Shown: piece by piece, positions 51,666 through 59,457 of the stretch
How the letters are laid out: every line of letters begins with the position of its first letter
How positions within the stretch are numbered: position 1 is the stretch's first letter
Assembly (NCBI GenBank): GCA_013376735.1
Contig: VINJ01000001.1
Coordinates: 2,666,001 to 2,730,000, forward strand
Length of the DNA: 64,000 bases
Source: a bacterium Scap17
Lineage (GTDB): Bacteria > Pseudomonadota > Gammaproteobacteria > Pseudomonadales > Halomonadaceae
Direction: 5' to 3'
The notes under the pieces: model-generated
Told to the model about the DNA's origin: nothing
What the model saw: the letters and a program-made list of their open reading frames with translations, nothing else
The model's database searches: none
Position numbers and translations under genes: made by a program

Positions 51666-52865
51666 TTACTGGCCGAGGGTATCGAGGTTGTCCTGGATTT
51701 CGGTGCTGTAGTAGATGGAGCTCACCGTCGGCAGCAGCTGGGTAATCACACGGTTCCAGCGCGAGACCGGTGCAGCGGTGACATAGACGACGTCCTGCGG
51801 CTTGAGGCCGAAGTCCGCACCCAGAATCAGCGCCGTGGAATTGCGTGCATCCAGCTGATAGACGGTGGCCAGCTTCTCGGGGTCTTCACGATCACGACGG
51901 ATGACGAAGATGCCCGATGCATCGGCGGAGTTTTCCTTGATGCCGCCGGCACGCGCGATGGCATCGGTCAGCGAGATCGGGCTTCTGCCCAGCGGCAGGC
52001 TGATGGACTTGTCCACCTCGCCCATCACGAACACCTTCTGGGTACCGACGTCCGGCACGTAGAGGGTGTCGCCATCCTTGAGCAGGCGATCATCGCCCGC
52101 CTCGTCATTGGCGCCATTGCGCTCGGCCAGCAGCTCATAAAGGGAGATGGTGGTCTCTTCGCCATTGCGCTTGAGCACCACGTTGTGCCAATCGGCGTCG
52201 TCGGACAGGCCGCCCGCCGCCGCGATGGCGTCCAGCAGGCTCAGCGGCACATCGCTGATCGGTTGCACGCCGGGCGACTGGACCTCGCCGGTGACCCGCA
52301 CCTTCTGACTGCGGAAGGCGGCGACCTTGACGTCAATCTGCGGCGCATTGAGGTAGGGCTGCAGCTTCTCGCCGAGATCACGGCGAATCTGGTCCAGTGT
52401 CATGCCACTGACCTTGACGCGGCCGACATAGGGATAGAACAGCGTGCCATCGGCATGCACGACGTTGCCGGCTTCCTGCGCACTGCGCTCGGAACCCGTC
52501 GGCAAGGTCAGCTCGGGATGGTCATAGACGATGATGGTCAGGATGTCGCCGGGGCCGACACGGTACTGATAGTCCGGTGCCAGACTGGCGCGCGTGCTGC
52601 TGTTGAGCTCCTGGGCCAGCGCCTTTTCAAGCTCACGACGCTGCCTGTCATCGCCACTGGACTGACGTGATTCGGCGTCTGCGCGCGCCTGGGCCTTGAT
52701 CAGGCCAAAGGTGATCGGCTCCACATCGACGATGTCGTCCACCGGCGCAGCGCTGGTGTCGTAGTCGATGTTGCCACCAGGGGCGAAGACGCACCCGGCG
52801 AGCCCGGTGAGGGCGCCGATGCTCAAGCTGGCGCCCAGAAGTCGTGCTATCAGTGCATTTTTCAT
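51666..52865 (-). CDS. wza: Polysaccharide export lipoprotein Wza
   Basis: Outer-membrane export pore subunit of about 399 residues. The signal peptide ends in the lipobox LAGC. The poly-export domain starts YRVGPGDILTIIVYDHPELTLP near residue 100, followed by SLBB-type repeats (VRVTGEVQSPGVQPISDVPLSLLDAIAAAGGLSDDADW and VFVMGEVDKSISLPLGRSPISLTDAIARAGG). ATG 52865 places the lipobox correctly; the longer frame to 52943 does not. It is the first clear gene of the minus-strand operon. Confidence 0.93.
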   Translation of the reverse strand: MKNALIARLLGASLSIGALTGLAGCVFAPGGNIDYDTSAAPVDDIVDVEPITFGLIKAQARADAESRQSSGDDRQRRELEKALAQELNSSTRASLAPDYQYRVGPGDILTIIVYDHPELTLPTGSERSAQEAGNVVHADGTLFYPYVGRVKVSGMTLDQIRRDLGEKLQPYLNAPQIDVKVAAFRSQKVRVTGEVQSPGVQPISDVPLSLLDAIAAAGGLSDDADWHNVVLKRNGEETTISLYELLAERNGANDEAGDDRLLKDGDTLYVPDVGTQKVFVMGEVDKSISLPLGRSPISLTDAIARAGGIKENSADASGIFVIRRDREDPEKLATVYQLDARNSTALILGADFGLKPQDVVYVTAAPVSRWNRVITQLLPTVSSIYYSTEIQDNLDTLGQ

Positions 52866-54293
52866 CTGAAGTCCGTTGAGTCGACAGGCGCGATGACCCG
52901 GCACCCCAGTGCCATGATCATCGCGCCTTCCCCCGCCGCACATGGCCGCCGGGATGGATTCGATAACGTCTTCAGTTCCTGCTGCGTCATGCGTGTCGCC
53001 GGCCTTGCCTGGCTGTCACGCGGCTGCCGAGGGTGGGCCCTCGTGCATTGGGTACCGGACCCTGGCGGTCTCGGCGTCTTGGGACTGGCAGCTGCGACCT
53101 CATTCACGCTGCGCCAGTGTGATCCGCAACGCTTACAGCGATATTTCCGCCACATGAATCATGCACATGGCTTGTCGTATCCCGCCGTCATCCCCAGTCA
53201 GAATGCAGGCGCATCGTTCAACATACTCAGAACACGACCCTGAACCGCAACCGACGATGCTCAGACGGTAGGTGTATTCAATCTACTTTCCACTTACGGT
53301 TCTGACACCACTCTCTGCATGGCGGCCTTCATGCCACTCTTGCTGTCATTTGGGCAATATCTTCAGCACCAATGCAGAGCAAACTTTCTGTAGTTTTTTT
53401 ACCGAAATGCGGCACACCTCTTTCGACCACAGCCCACGACCTATGGAGCTGCCAGAGGATTTGCCGATGAATCAGTAACACCAATGCAGCGGCATCGCCC
53501 TGCATTGGATCACGCCATTCGTGGCGTTCTTGGCAAGGTGACCAAACCCTGTCTGCCGTGCATTTTACCTGATACACGCCTCCCGCCAATCAGCACCCTG
53601 TTACAAAAATCCAATAAAAACATTGATTTGTAGCGCCACAAGTACGCTCGATGTCGCCACTTCCACGAAAGACGCGTTGCCGATGACAGACACCTCAAAC
53701 CCCGTTTCGTCGGCAATGCGACACACTCAACCACAGGATTCCAGTCGCCACGCGGACCCCGTCTGGCGTAGCGCCCAGTGGATCATCGACAGTCACGTCG
53801 CCAATCACCCACACCCCAATTACTCTTTTTTACACAAATAATTCTCAAGTCATCAACGCGAATAATACGCAAGGCTTCGCGCTAGACAGTTCACATATTC
53901 TCGCTAACATGAGCCTCGCTTTGCCGTGACTCATCGGCCATGTCTCCGTGCGGAGAAGGACTTCCTGCATCAACCGCTCGGCGGCTGATACCTGACAGGC
54001 CCGTCAGGCGCAGACAGCAAGGCGCAACGATGAATTTCGGCAAGTGCATGACCAGGGAATACGGTCATGACGGGAACACCTCAGGACGAGGTCGCGCCAC
54101 GGAGGATGCCAGGGATGGCGTCAGGGACGGCGCTCTTCTCCTCTATCGATATCTTCAGCAGCAGGTTGGATGATCGCCAGCATCTGCTGGCAGCCTCGAC
54201 GCCGATGCCTCAGTCCTTGAGTCATCCCATCGTGGTCTGACATCCCTCCCTGGTCGGCTGACCGCCGACAATGCTCATCAAGGAGAGTTATCC
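52866..54293. other. 1.4-kb divergent control region between wza and yjbE-like operons
   Basis: No gene with family support. It separates two surface-polysaccharide operons transcribed outward. The middle part (about 53200-53920) is AT-richer than its surroundings. Weak small frames exist: a 97-codon minus frame 52862-53155 overlapping the wza start by ATGA, and a 52-codon plus frame 53683-53841; neither has a good ribosome-binding site. A 16-base palindrome lies at 54176-54191. I did not find a JUMPstart/ops element. Confidence 0.5.
54176..54191. promoter_or_regulatory. Palindrome upstream of the yjbE-like gene
   Basis: GCCAGCA and TGCTGGC, perfect 7-base arms around TC, about 100 bases before the ATG. 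No T-tract follows, so a regulator site is more likely than a terminator. Confidence 0.4.
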
Positions 54294-54761
54294 ATGCGCA
54301 AGACACATCTGGGAGCCATCATCGGCCTGACAGGTGCCCTGCTTCTCGCTGGCAATGCCATCGCGGAAGAAGAAGCGCCTCAGGGTGCGACTGGCACCAT
54401 CGGTACGACCGGCACGACTGGTACCACCGGCACGACTGGGACTACCGGCACCACCGGTACGACTGGCACCACCGGCACCACTGGTACGACTGGGACTACC
54501 GGCACCACTGGGACTACCGGCACCACCGGTACGACTGGCACCACCGGCACCACTGGGACTACCGGGACTACCGGCACTGTGCCGACAGGTAGCGCAGCCG
54601 GCACCGGCACTGCCAGCCAGAATGCCACCGGCAGCGTGACGCCGAGCGCCAGCAGCGGCAGCGTCGCTGCAGGTGCGGCCACCGGCACCGTCGGCGGCGG
54701 CACCGGCACCACCGGTACTACCGGGACAACCGGCACCACTGGTTCAACCGGGACTCGCTGA
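54294..54761 (+). CDS. yjbE: YjbE-like secreted protein with Gly-Thr-Thr (collagen-like) repeats
   Basis: 155 residues. A signal peptide ([20 protein letters not shown], cut after NAIA) is followed by EEEAPQ and then Gly-X-Y triplets: nineteen uninterrupted Gly-Thr-Thr units (residues 37-93) flanked by GAT, GTI and GTV, a Ser/Ala-rich spacer, and a second block of four GTT, GST and GTR. AAGGAGAG precedes the ATG. Position as first gene before yjbF, yjbG and yjbH matches E. coli yjbE, a small secreted Thr/Ser-rich protein without such repeats. The triplets resemble collagen and the threonines could be glycosylated. Its stop overlaps the next start. Confidence 0.72.
   Translation: MRKTHLGAIIGLTGALLLAGNAIAEEEAPQGATGTIGTTGTTGTTGTTGTTGTTGTTGTTGTTGTTGTTGTTGTTGTTGTTGTTGTTGTTGTTGTVPTGSAAGTGTASQNATGSVTPSASSGSVAAGAATGTVGGGTGTTGTTGTTGTTGSTGTR
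54402..54572 (+). repeat. 9-base codon-triplet tandem repeat encoding Gly-Thr-Thr x19
   Basis: Units of GGN-ACN-ACN vary only at third positions (GGT/GGC/GGG, ACG/ACC/ACT). A higher-order pattern of several units recurs, so the array seems to have grown by unequal duplication rather than single-unit slippage alone. Confidence 0.85.
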
Positions 54762-55549
54762 TGAAGACGGCACGTGCGACGCAACGCTTCACGTTCTCAA
54801 GCCCTGCGCGGGGCACGGCGGCTACCTCGGTGGTCTCCCGTGCCCTGCGCAGCAGGTCGTTGGCGGCATTCGGCACCCTCGCGTGTCTGGTGTCGCTTTC
54901 CGGCTGTGCCCAGATCGTCTCGAGTTCGCTCGGTGACGTGATGGGCAAGGACGAGTTTGACGCCACACGTGCCAGCGAGCTGCCCTATGCCTCTCTCAAG
55001 CTTGAGCATGCCAACAGCACCGCGCTGGTGGTTCTGGCGACGCTTGAAGGCAATGGGCGCATCGCGCGTTTCGAGAGCCGCGACCGCGGCATCGTCGAAT
55101 TGCGTGATGGCGTCCTGTCCGCCACCTCAGGCTTTGCGCGTGATGTGGCAGACAGGCGTGAGCAAAGTACTACCGGACGCGCTCTGGCGCGTCCGGCCTG
55201 GTTGATGGCCAGTGGCACGACCTATCAGGTCAGTGTCAGTGCGCTGTCCCCCTACCCGCGTCGGCTGGAACGTCAGGATGCCGCCTCCACCGGCAGCCAG
55301 CGCCAGGACGACGTCGCCGTGATGCAGGTACACGAGGCCATGGCGCGACTCGAATGCGAGGCCGCCGCCCCCTATTCGCTGCCGCTGGCAGAACTGCCAC
55401 TGCAGCACTGCCGCGAGATTCTGAGCTGGGACGACGGCAGCACCACGCGCAATGACCTGTGGCGCGACGAGAATCGCGTCTGGGCGGCCGACATGACGGC
55501 CTGGCCCGATGGCCCGCGGTTCGGTTGGGAGGTCGCCAAGGCATGGTGA
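54761..55549 (+). CDS. yjbF: YjbF/GfcB-family outer-membrane lipoprotein
   Basis: 262 residues. A long, positively charged leader precedes the lipobox LSGC near residue 49. The mature part has the YjbF features: a conserved start after CAQIVSSSLGDVM, YASLKLEH, and the ending DDGSTTRNDLWRDENRVW. In E. coli YjbF belongs to an operon that promotes exopolysaccharide production. The ATG overlaps the yjbE-like stop by 1 base and the stop overlaps yjbG. Confidence 0.83.
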   Translation: MKTARATQRFTFSSPARGTAATSVVSRALRSRSLAAFGTLACLVSLSGCAQIVSSSLGDVMGKDEFDATRASELPYASLKLEHANSTALVVLATLEGNGRIARFESRDRGIVELRDGVLSATSGFARDVADRREQSTTGRALARPAWLMASGTTYQVSVSALSPYPRRLERQDAASTGSQRQDDVAVMQVHEAMARLECEAAAPYSLPLAELPLQHCREILSWDDGSTTRNDLWRDENRVWAADMTAWPDGPRFGWEVAKAW

Positions 55550-56454
55550 TCCCCGTCTTCTCATCACTGGCCCGTCTGTCAGCACTGGCCCGTATGAACA
55601 GCGCCGCCCTCCTGCTGCCGCTCGCACTGAGCACACTACTGGCCGCGCCCCTGTCGAGCGCCGATGACACCCCGCTGCCGTTCAGCGCCGCGAGCACGCC
55701 GCTGGCCAGCCAGGTGCTGCAGTCGCAATGGGATGGCCTCGCGCCATCAAAAGCGCTGGATTGGCGCTACAGCTTCGTCAGCACGCCGCTGATTCGCCAG
55801 CAGATGGCCGCGCGAGCCAACCGCGTCAGCGCCGAGCTCGAACTGATCGCGGCGCGCTACGCCGTCGGCGCGAAGGACGACAGCCCTAAGGCGCGTTACG
55901 CCGAGGCATTGCAGGCCTGGCAGGCCTATGTCGAGCAGGGCCACGCGTCAGGTACCCACTCGCCAGATACTGACGCCGTGGTGGCACGCCTGCCCGGTCA
56001 GCTCGACCCGCGCCGCGACATGCGCGACGGCCCGCAGGCGATCCGCATCGCCCCGGGCATGGTGGTCGGCGCCTGTCAGGCGCCGCGCAGCGTGGTGATT
56101 CTGGATGCCACCGGCGTTCACGAGCGCAAGTGGACGCCGAATCTCAGTCTGGATGCGCTGATCGACGAGCGCGCCGCTGCCGGCGGCATCGGGCCAGCCG
56201 TCGAGGTCAGCCTGGTGACGCCGCAGGGCCAGGTGCTGACCCGCCCGGTGGCGAGCTGGAATCGTCTGACCAGCGGCGACGCCGACCTGCCCGTTGCCCC
56301 CGGCGCCAGCGTGGTGATCAGCACGCCGGGCATCGATACCGCCCAGCAGTGGGTAAACGAGGCGCTACCGGCCTGGCTTGCCAGCCGCCTGCCGGGCGAT
56401 GCCTGCCAGAGCTGGCAGCTGGACGCCGCGAAGCTTCCGACGCCCCCGCGCTAG
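55543..56454 (+). CDS. yjbG: YjbG/GfcC-family periplasmic protein
   Basis: 303 residues with a signal peptide (MNSAALLLPLALSTLLAAPLSSA, after a short leader). Capsule-biosynthesis GfcC features are the two SLBB-like strands (RIAPGMVVGACQAPRSVVILDATGVHERKW) and the C-terminal APGASVVISTPG. ATG 55543 has GGGAGG 10 bases upstream; an ATG at 55594 would give a tighter signal peptide. It is coupled to yjbF and should act in the periplasm near the export machinery. Confidence 0.8.
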   Translation: MVIPVFSSLARLSALARMNSAALLLPLALSTLLAAPLSSADDTPLPFSAASTPLASQVLQSQWDGLAPSKALDWRYSFVSTPLIRQQMAARANRVSAELELIAARYAVGAKDDSPKARYAEALQAWQAYVEQGHASGTHSPDTDAVVARLPGQLDPRRDMRDGPQAIRIAPGMVVGACQAPRSVVILDATGVHERKWTPNLSLDALIDERAAAGGIGPAVEVSLVTPQGQVLTRPVASWNRLTSGDADLPVAPGASVVISTPGIDTAQQWVNEALPAWLASRLPGDACQSWQLDAAKLPTPPR

Positions 56455-56553
56455 CCGGCGAGGCTGCCCCGGCGCAGCACACTGCACCTGACCGCGAACC
56501 CAATCCCTTATTCACGTACGTGAGCCCCTGGCTTGCGTGCATGCGAGACGCCC

Positions 56554-58989
56554 ATGTCGAGTCCTTTTCGCCCTGCCAATCACGTTACGCACTCAAGCCC
56601 CGAGCAGCGCCCTGCCCTGGCACGCAATGGCTGGCTGGCACTCGGCATGGCGGGCGGATTGCTGGGCGCGCAGATCGCCCATGCAGCGACCGGCGAATCC
56701 CAGAGCGACTTCGGTGGCGTGGGTCTGATGCAGACGCCCACGGCGCGTTTTGCGCCCCAAGGCGAATTGAGCTTCACCTACAGCCGTACCCAGCCCTACA
56801 AGCGGTTCAGCGTCAACGCGGCGCCCTTCAACTGGATGGAGCTGGGCTTTCGCTATGTCTCGGTGGAAACCGTCAGCTATGGTGCGGCCGCCCCGGACCG
56901 CGACTACCTGGATAAATCCTTCGACACCAAGTTCCGCCTGCTGCAGGAAGGCCGCTATCAGCCCGAAGTCGCGGTGGGCCTGCGAGATCTGGGCGGTACG
57001 GGCCTGTTCAGCTCCGAGTATCTGGTCGCCAGCAAGCGCTACGGCGACTTCGATTTCAGCCTTGGCCTCGGCTGGGGCTATCTGGGCACGCGCGGTGACT
57101 TCAGCAATCCGCTGGCAGTGGTGAGAAGCAGCCTCGAGACGCGCAGTGACTCGACCAGCGATGACGGCGGCGACTTCCAGCTCGGCAGCATGTTCAGCGG
57201 CAGCCCGGCCGTCTTCGGCGGCATCGAATACCAGACGCCCTGGGACCCGCTGACCCTGATGCTGGAATACGAAGGCAACGACTATTCCGACGAGCCACTG
57301 ACGGTGGAGATCGAGCAGGACTCACCGGTCAATCTGGGCGCGACCGTCAAGGTCAATGACAACCTGTCGCTGCATGGCGGCTGGGAGCGAGGCAATACCG
57401 CCATGTTGGGGCTGTCGCTGTCGACCAATCTGGCCGGGCTCGCCCAGGCCAAGGACGACGGCACGCCGGAAGCGGTCGCTCCCAGCACCCACAGTCGTTA
57501 TCGCAACGACCAGACACCCGAGGCCTTCCGCGTGCGCTCGCTCAACGCGAACGCCTCAACCGGCACAGCGTCCTCCGCCCCCACCGCCAGCGCTACCCGA
57601 CCGGCAGGCGTGGTGGCAGAGCCGTCAGCCCATGAAGAGCCTTCAGCTGATGCGAAAGGCCGCCTGCTGACACTCGACTCGTTCGGCGGCGCGCCCGCAG
57701 ATCCCCCGCTCGAGCCGAGCGCGACTGACGCCCCGCAGGCAGACGATCTCCCGCGTCTTGCCGACGTGGACTGGGACGCGCTGGCCGATACCCTGCGTGC
57801 CCAGAGCGGCCTTGAGGTGTCACAGCTGCGGGTCGAGGGCGCTACCCTGATCGTCGAGGCCGAGGCGACGCGCTTCCGCGATGACCTGCAGGCCGAAGGC
57901 CGCGCCAACCGCGTGCTGCACAACCGCCTGCCCGCCGAGATCACCACCTTCCGCTATCGCCTGAGCAGCAATGGTCTGGCGCTGCGCGAAGATGAGCATC
58001 CGCGCCAGCCCTTCGTGGCCGCCGCCAATGACCGTCGCTTCGGCGCCGAATACGAGCACTCCATCACCGCCCATGCCGCCTCGCCTCATAGCTCCGACGA
58101 AGAGACACGCCAGGCGACAGGGGATGGCGTCAAACTGGCGCGCGAGCCGTTCGGCTTCAGCTGGGGCTTCTCGCCGAGCCTCAAGCAGAACTTCGGCGGC
58201 CCCGATGGCTACCTCTATCAGCTCAACCTGCAGCTGGACGCCCTGTGGCGTACCGACCGCAATGGCTGGTTCACCGGCGTGGCGACCTATCAGCTCGCCG
58301 ACAACTTCGACAGCTACGAGTACATCGCCGATTCCGAGCTGCCGCGCGTGCGTACCTACATCGGGGAATACATCAAGGAAACCGACCTGGGCATCACCAG
58401 CCTGCAGTACAACCGCACCCATCAATTCGGGCGCGACTGGTACGCCCAGGCCTACGGCGGCATTCTCGAGATGATGTATGCCGGGGTCGGCGCCGAGCTG
58501 CTTTATCGCCCGATGAACAGCTCGCTGGCGCTGGGGCTGGACATCAACCGCGTCCGCCAGCGCGAGTTCGACCAGCAATTCGGCCTGCGTGACTACTCGG
58601 TCACCACCGGTCACGCCACCGCCTACTGGCAGTCCGGCTGGCACGATGTGCTGGTCAAGGGCTCGGTGGGGCGCTATCTGGCCGGCGATGTCGGCGCGAC
58701 ACTGGACCTGTCGCGCAGCTTCTCCAACGGGGTCAGCGTCGGCGCCTGGGCGACCCTGACCGATGCCGGCGATGACTACGGCGAGGGTAGCTTCGACAAG
58801 GGACTCTACGTCAGCATCCCGCTGGATGCCTTCTTCACCACCTCCAGCAAGGGCAGCACCGGCTTTGCCTGGGCACCGCTGACCCGTGATGGTGGCGCAC
58901 GCCTCAACCGCCGCTATCAGCTGTATGACATGACGCGCGATCGTGATCCCGAGACTTACTGGAAAGGCATCGACAAGGTCTACAAGTAA
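56554..58989 (+). CDS. yjbH: YjbH-family outer-membrane beta-barrel protein
   Basis: 811 residues, longer than the roughly 700 of E. coli YjbH. A signal-like segment (LALGMAGGLLGAQIAHA) is followed by the DUF940 hallmark SDFGGVGLMQTPTARFAPQGELSFTYSRTQPYKRFSVNAAPFNWMELGFRY. The rest alternates strands like a barrel. An Ala/Ser/Pro-rich linker near 320-410 is a likely insertion. I chose ATG 56554; a TTG at 56533 is in frame. As last gene of the yjb operon it may form a polysaccharide secretin-like barrel. Confidence 0.87.
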   Translation: MSSPFRPANHVTHSSPEQRPALARNGWLALGMAGGLLGAQIAHAATGESQSDFGGVGLMQTPTARFAPQGELSFTYSRTQPYKRFSVNAAPFNWMELGFRYVSVETVSYGAAAPDRDYLDKSFDTKFRLLQEGRYQPEVAVGLRDLGGTGLFSSEYLVASKRYGDFDFSLGLGWGYLGTRGDFSNPLAVVRSSLETRSDSTSDDGGDFQLGSMFSGSPAVFGGIEYQTPWDPLTLMLEYEGNDYSDEPLTVEIEQDSPVNLGATVKVNDNLSLHGGWERGNTAMLGLSLSTNLAGLAQAKDDGTPEAVAPSTHSRYRNDQTPEAFRVRSLNANASTGTASSAPTASATRPAGVVAEPSAHEEPSADAKGRLLTLDSFGGAPADPPLEPSATDAPQADDLPRLADVDWDALADTLRAQSGLEVSQLRVEGATLIVEAEATRFRDDLQAEGRANRVLHNRLPAEITTFRYRLSSNGLALREDEHPRQPFVAAANDRRFGAEYEHSITAHAASPHSSDEETRQATGDGVKLAREPFGFSWGFSPSLKQNFGGPDGYLYQLNLQLDALWRTDRNGWFTGVATYQLADNFDSYEYIADSELPRVRTYIGEYIKETDLGITSLQYNRTHQFGRDWYAQAYGGILEMMYAGVGAELLYRPMNSSLALGLDINRVRQREFDQQFGLRDYSVTTGHATAYWQSGWHDVLVKGSVGRYLAGDVGATLDLSRSFSNGVSVGAWATLTDAGDDYGEGSFDKGLYVSIPLDAFFTTSSKGSTGFAWAPLTRDGGARLNRRYQLYDMTRDRDPETYWKGIDKVYK

Positions 58990-59068
58990 TCCGTGCGTGA
59001 GTGTGTTTCACTGCCGGCTGAAGCGTGCCGATATTGGCGCCTGACTCACTGTGGCTGACCCTGACCCG

Positions 59069-59398
59069 ATGAATATTCCGATTACCAACGTCTCGCCGGC
59101 CACTGCCGGTGCTGCGACACCTGCCAATCACGAGATCGCCTGCAGCAATTGCCAGGCCTGTTGCTGCCGGCTTGAGGTCATTCTGCTCACTGATACCGGC
59201 GTGCCGGACTACCTGATCGACGAGGATGAATGGGGCGGCGAAGTCATGCGCCGTCTCGACGATGGCTGGTGTGCCGCCGTCGACCGCGAAACGCTGATGT
59301 GCACCATCTACGACCGGCGCCCGCAGCTGTGCCGCGATTACGAGATGGGTAGCCCCGAATGCGAAGACGAGCGCCTGGAAAACGGCCTAGATCAGTAG
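59069..59398 (+). CDS. YkgJ-family cysteine-cluster protein
   Basis: 109 residues with at least seven cysteines: CSNCQACCCRLE near residue 26, DGWCAAVD, CTIYDRRPQLCRDYE and SPEC. The pattern CxxCxxCC followed by CxxYxxRPxxCRxY is that of the YkgJ/UPF0153 family, thought to bind zinc or iron. ATG 59069 is the first methionine giving the family start; GTG 59051 is possible, and neither has a good ribosome-binding site. Function unknown. Confidence 0.78.
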   Translation: MNIPITNVSPATAGAATPANHEIACSNCQACCCRLEVILLTDTGVPDYLIDEDEWGGEVMRRLDDGWCAAVDRETLMCTIYDRRPQLCRDYEMGSPECEDERLENGLDQ

Positions 59399-59457
59399 GC
59401 CGCCTGCCAGCGCTCGTCTTTATTGTCTGTCATTGCTGCCCGGCCTGATGTGCTGTC

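Noticed and set aside
52862-53155. 97-codon minus frame overlapping the wza start by ATGA, beginning MWRKYRCKRCG
   Set aside because: No ribosome-binding site, the C-terminal two thirds look non-coding, and only the first dozen residues resemble a zinc knuckle.
53683-53841. 52-codon plus frame in the wza-yjbE gap
   Set aside because: Weak ribosome-binding site, no membrane or signal segment and no recognisable similarity.
54380-54784. Long minus-strand frame reading as repeated Val-Val-Pro opposite the Gly-Thr-Thr gene
   Set aside because: It is the mirror of the triplet repeat; any repeat of this kind keeps all frames open, and it has no signal, start site or family.
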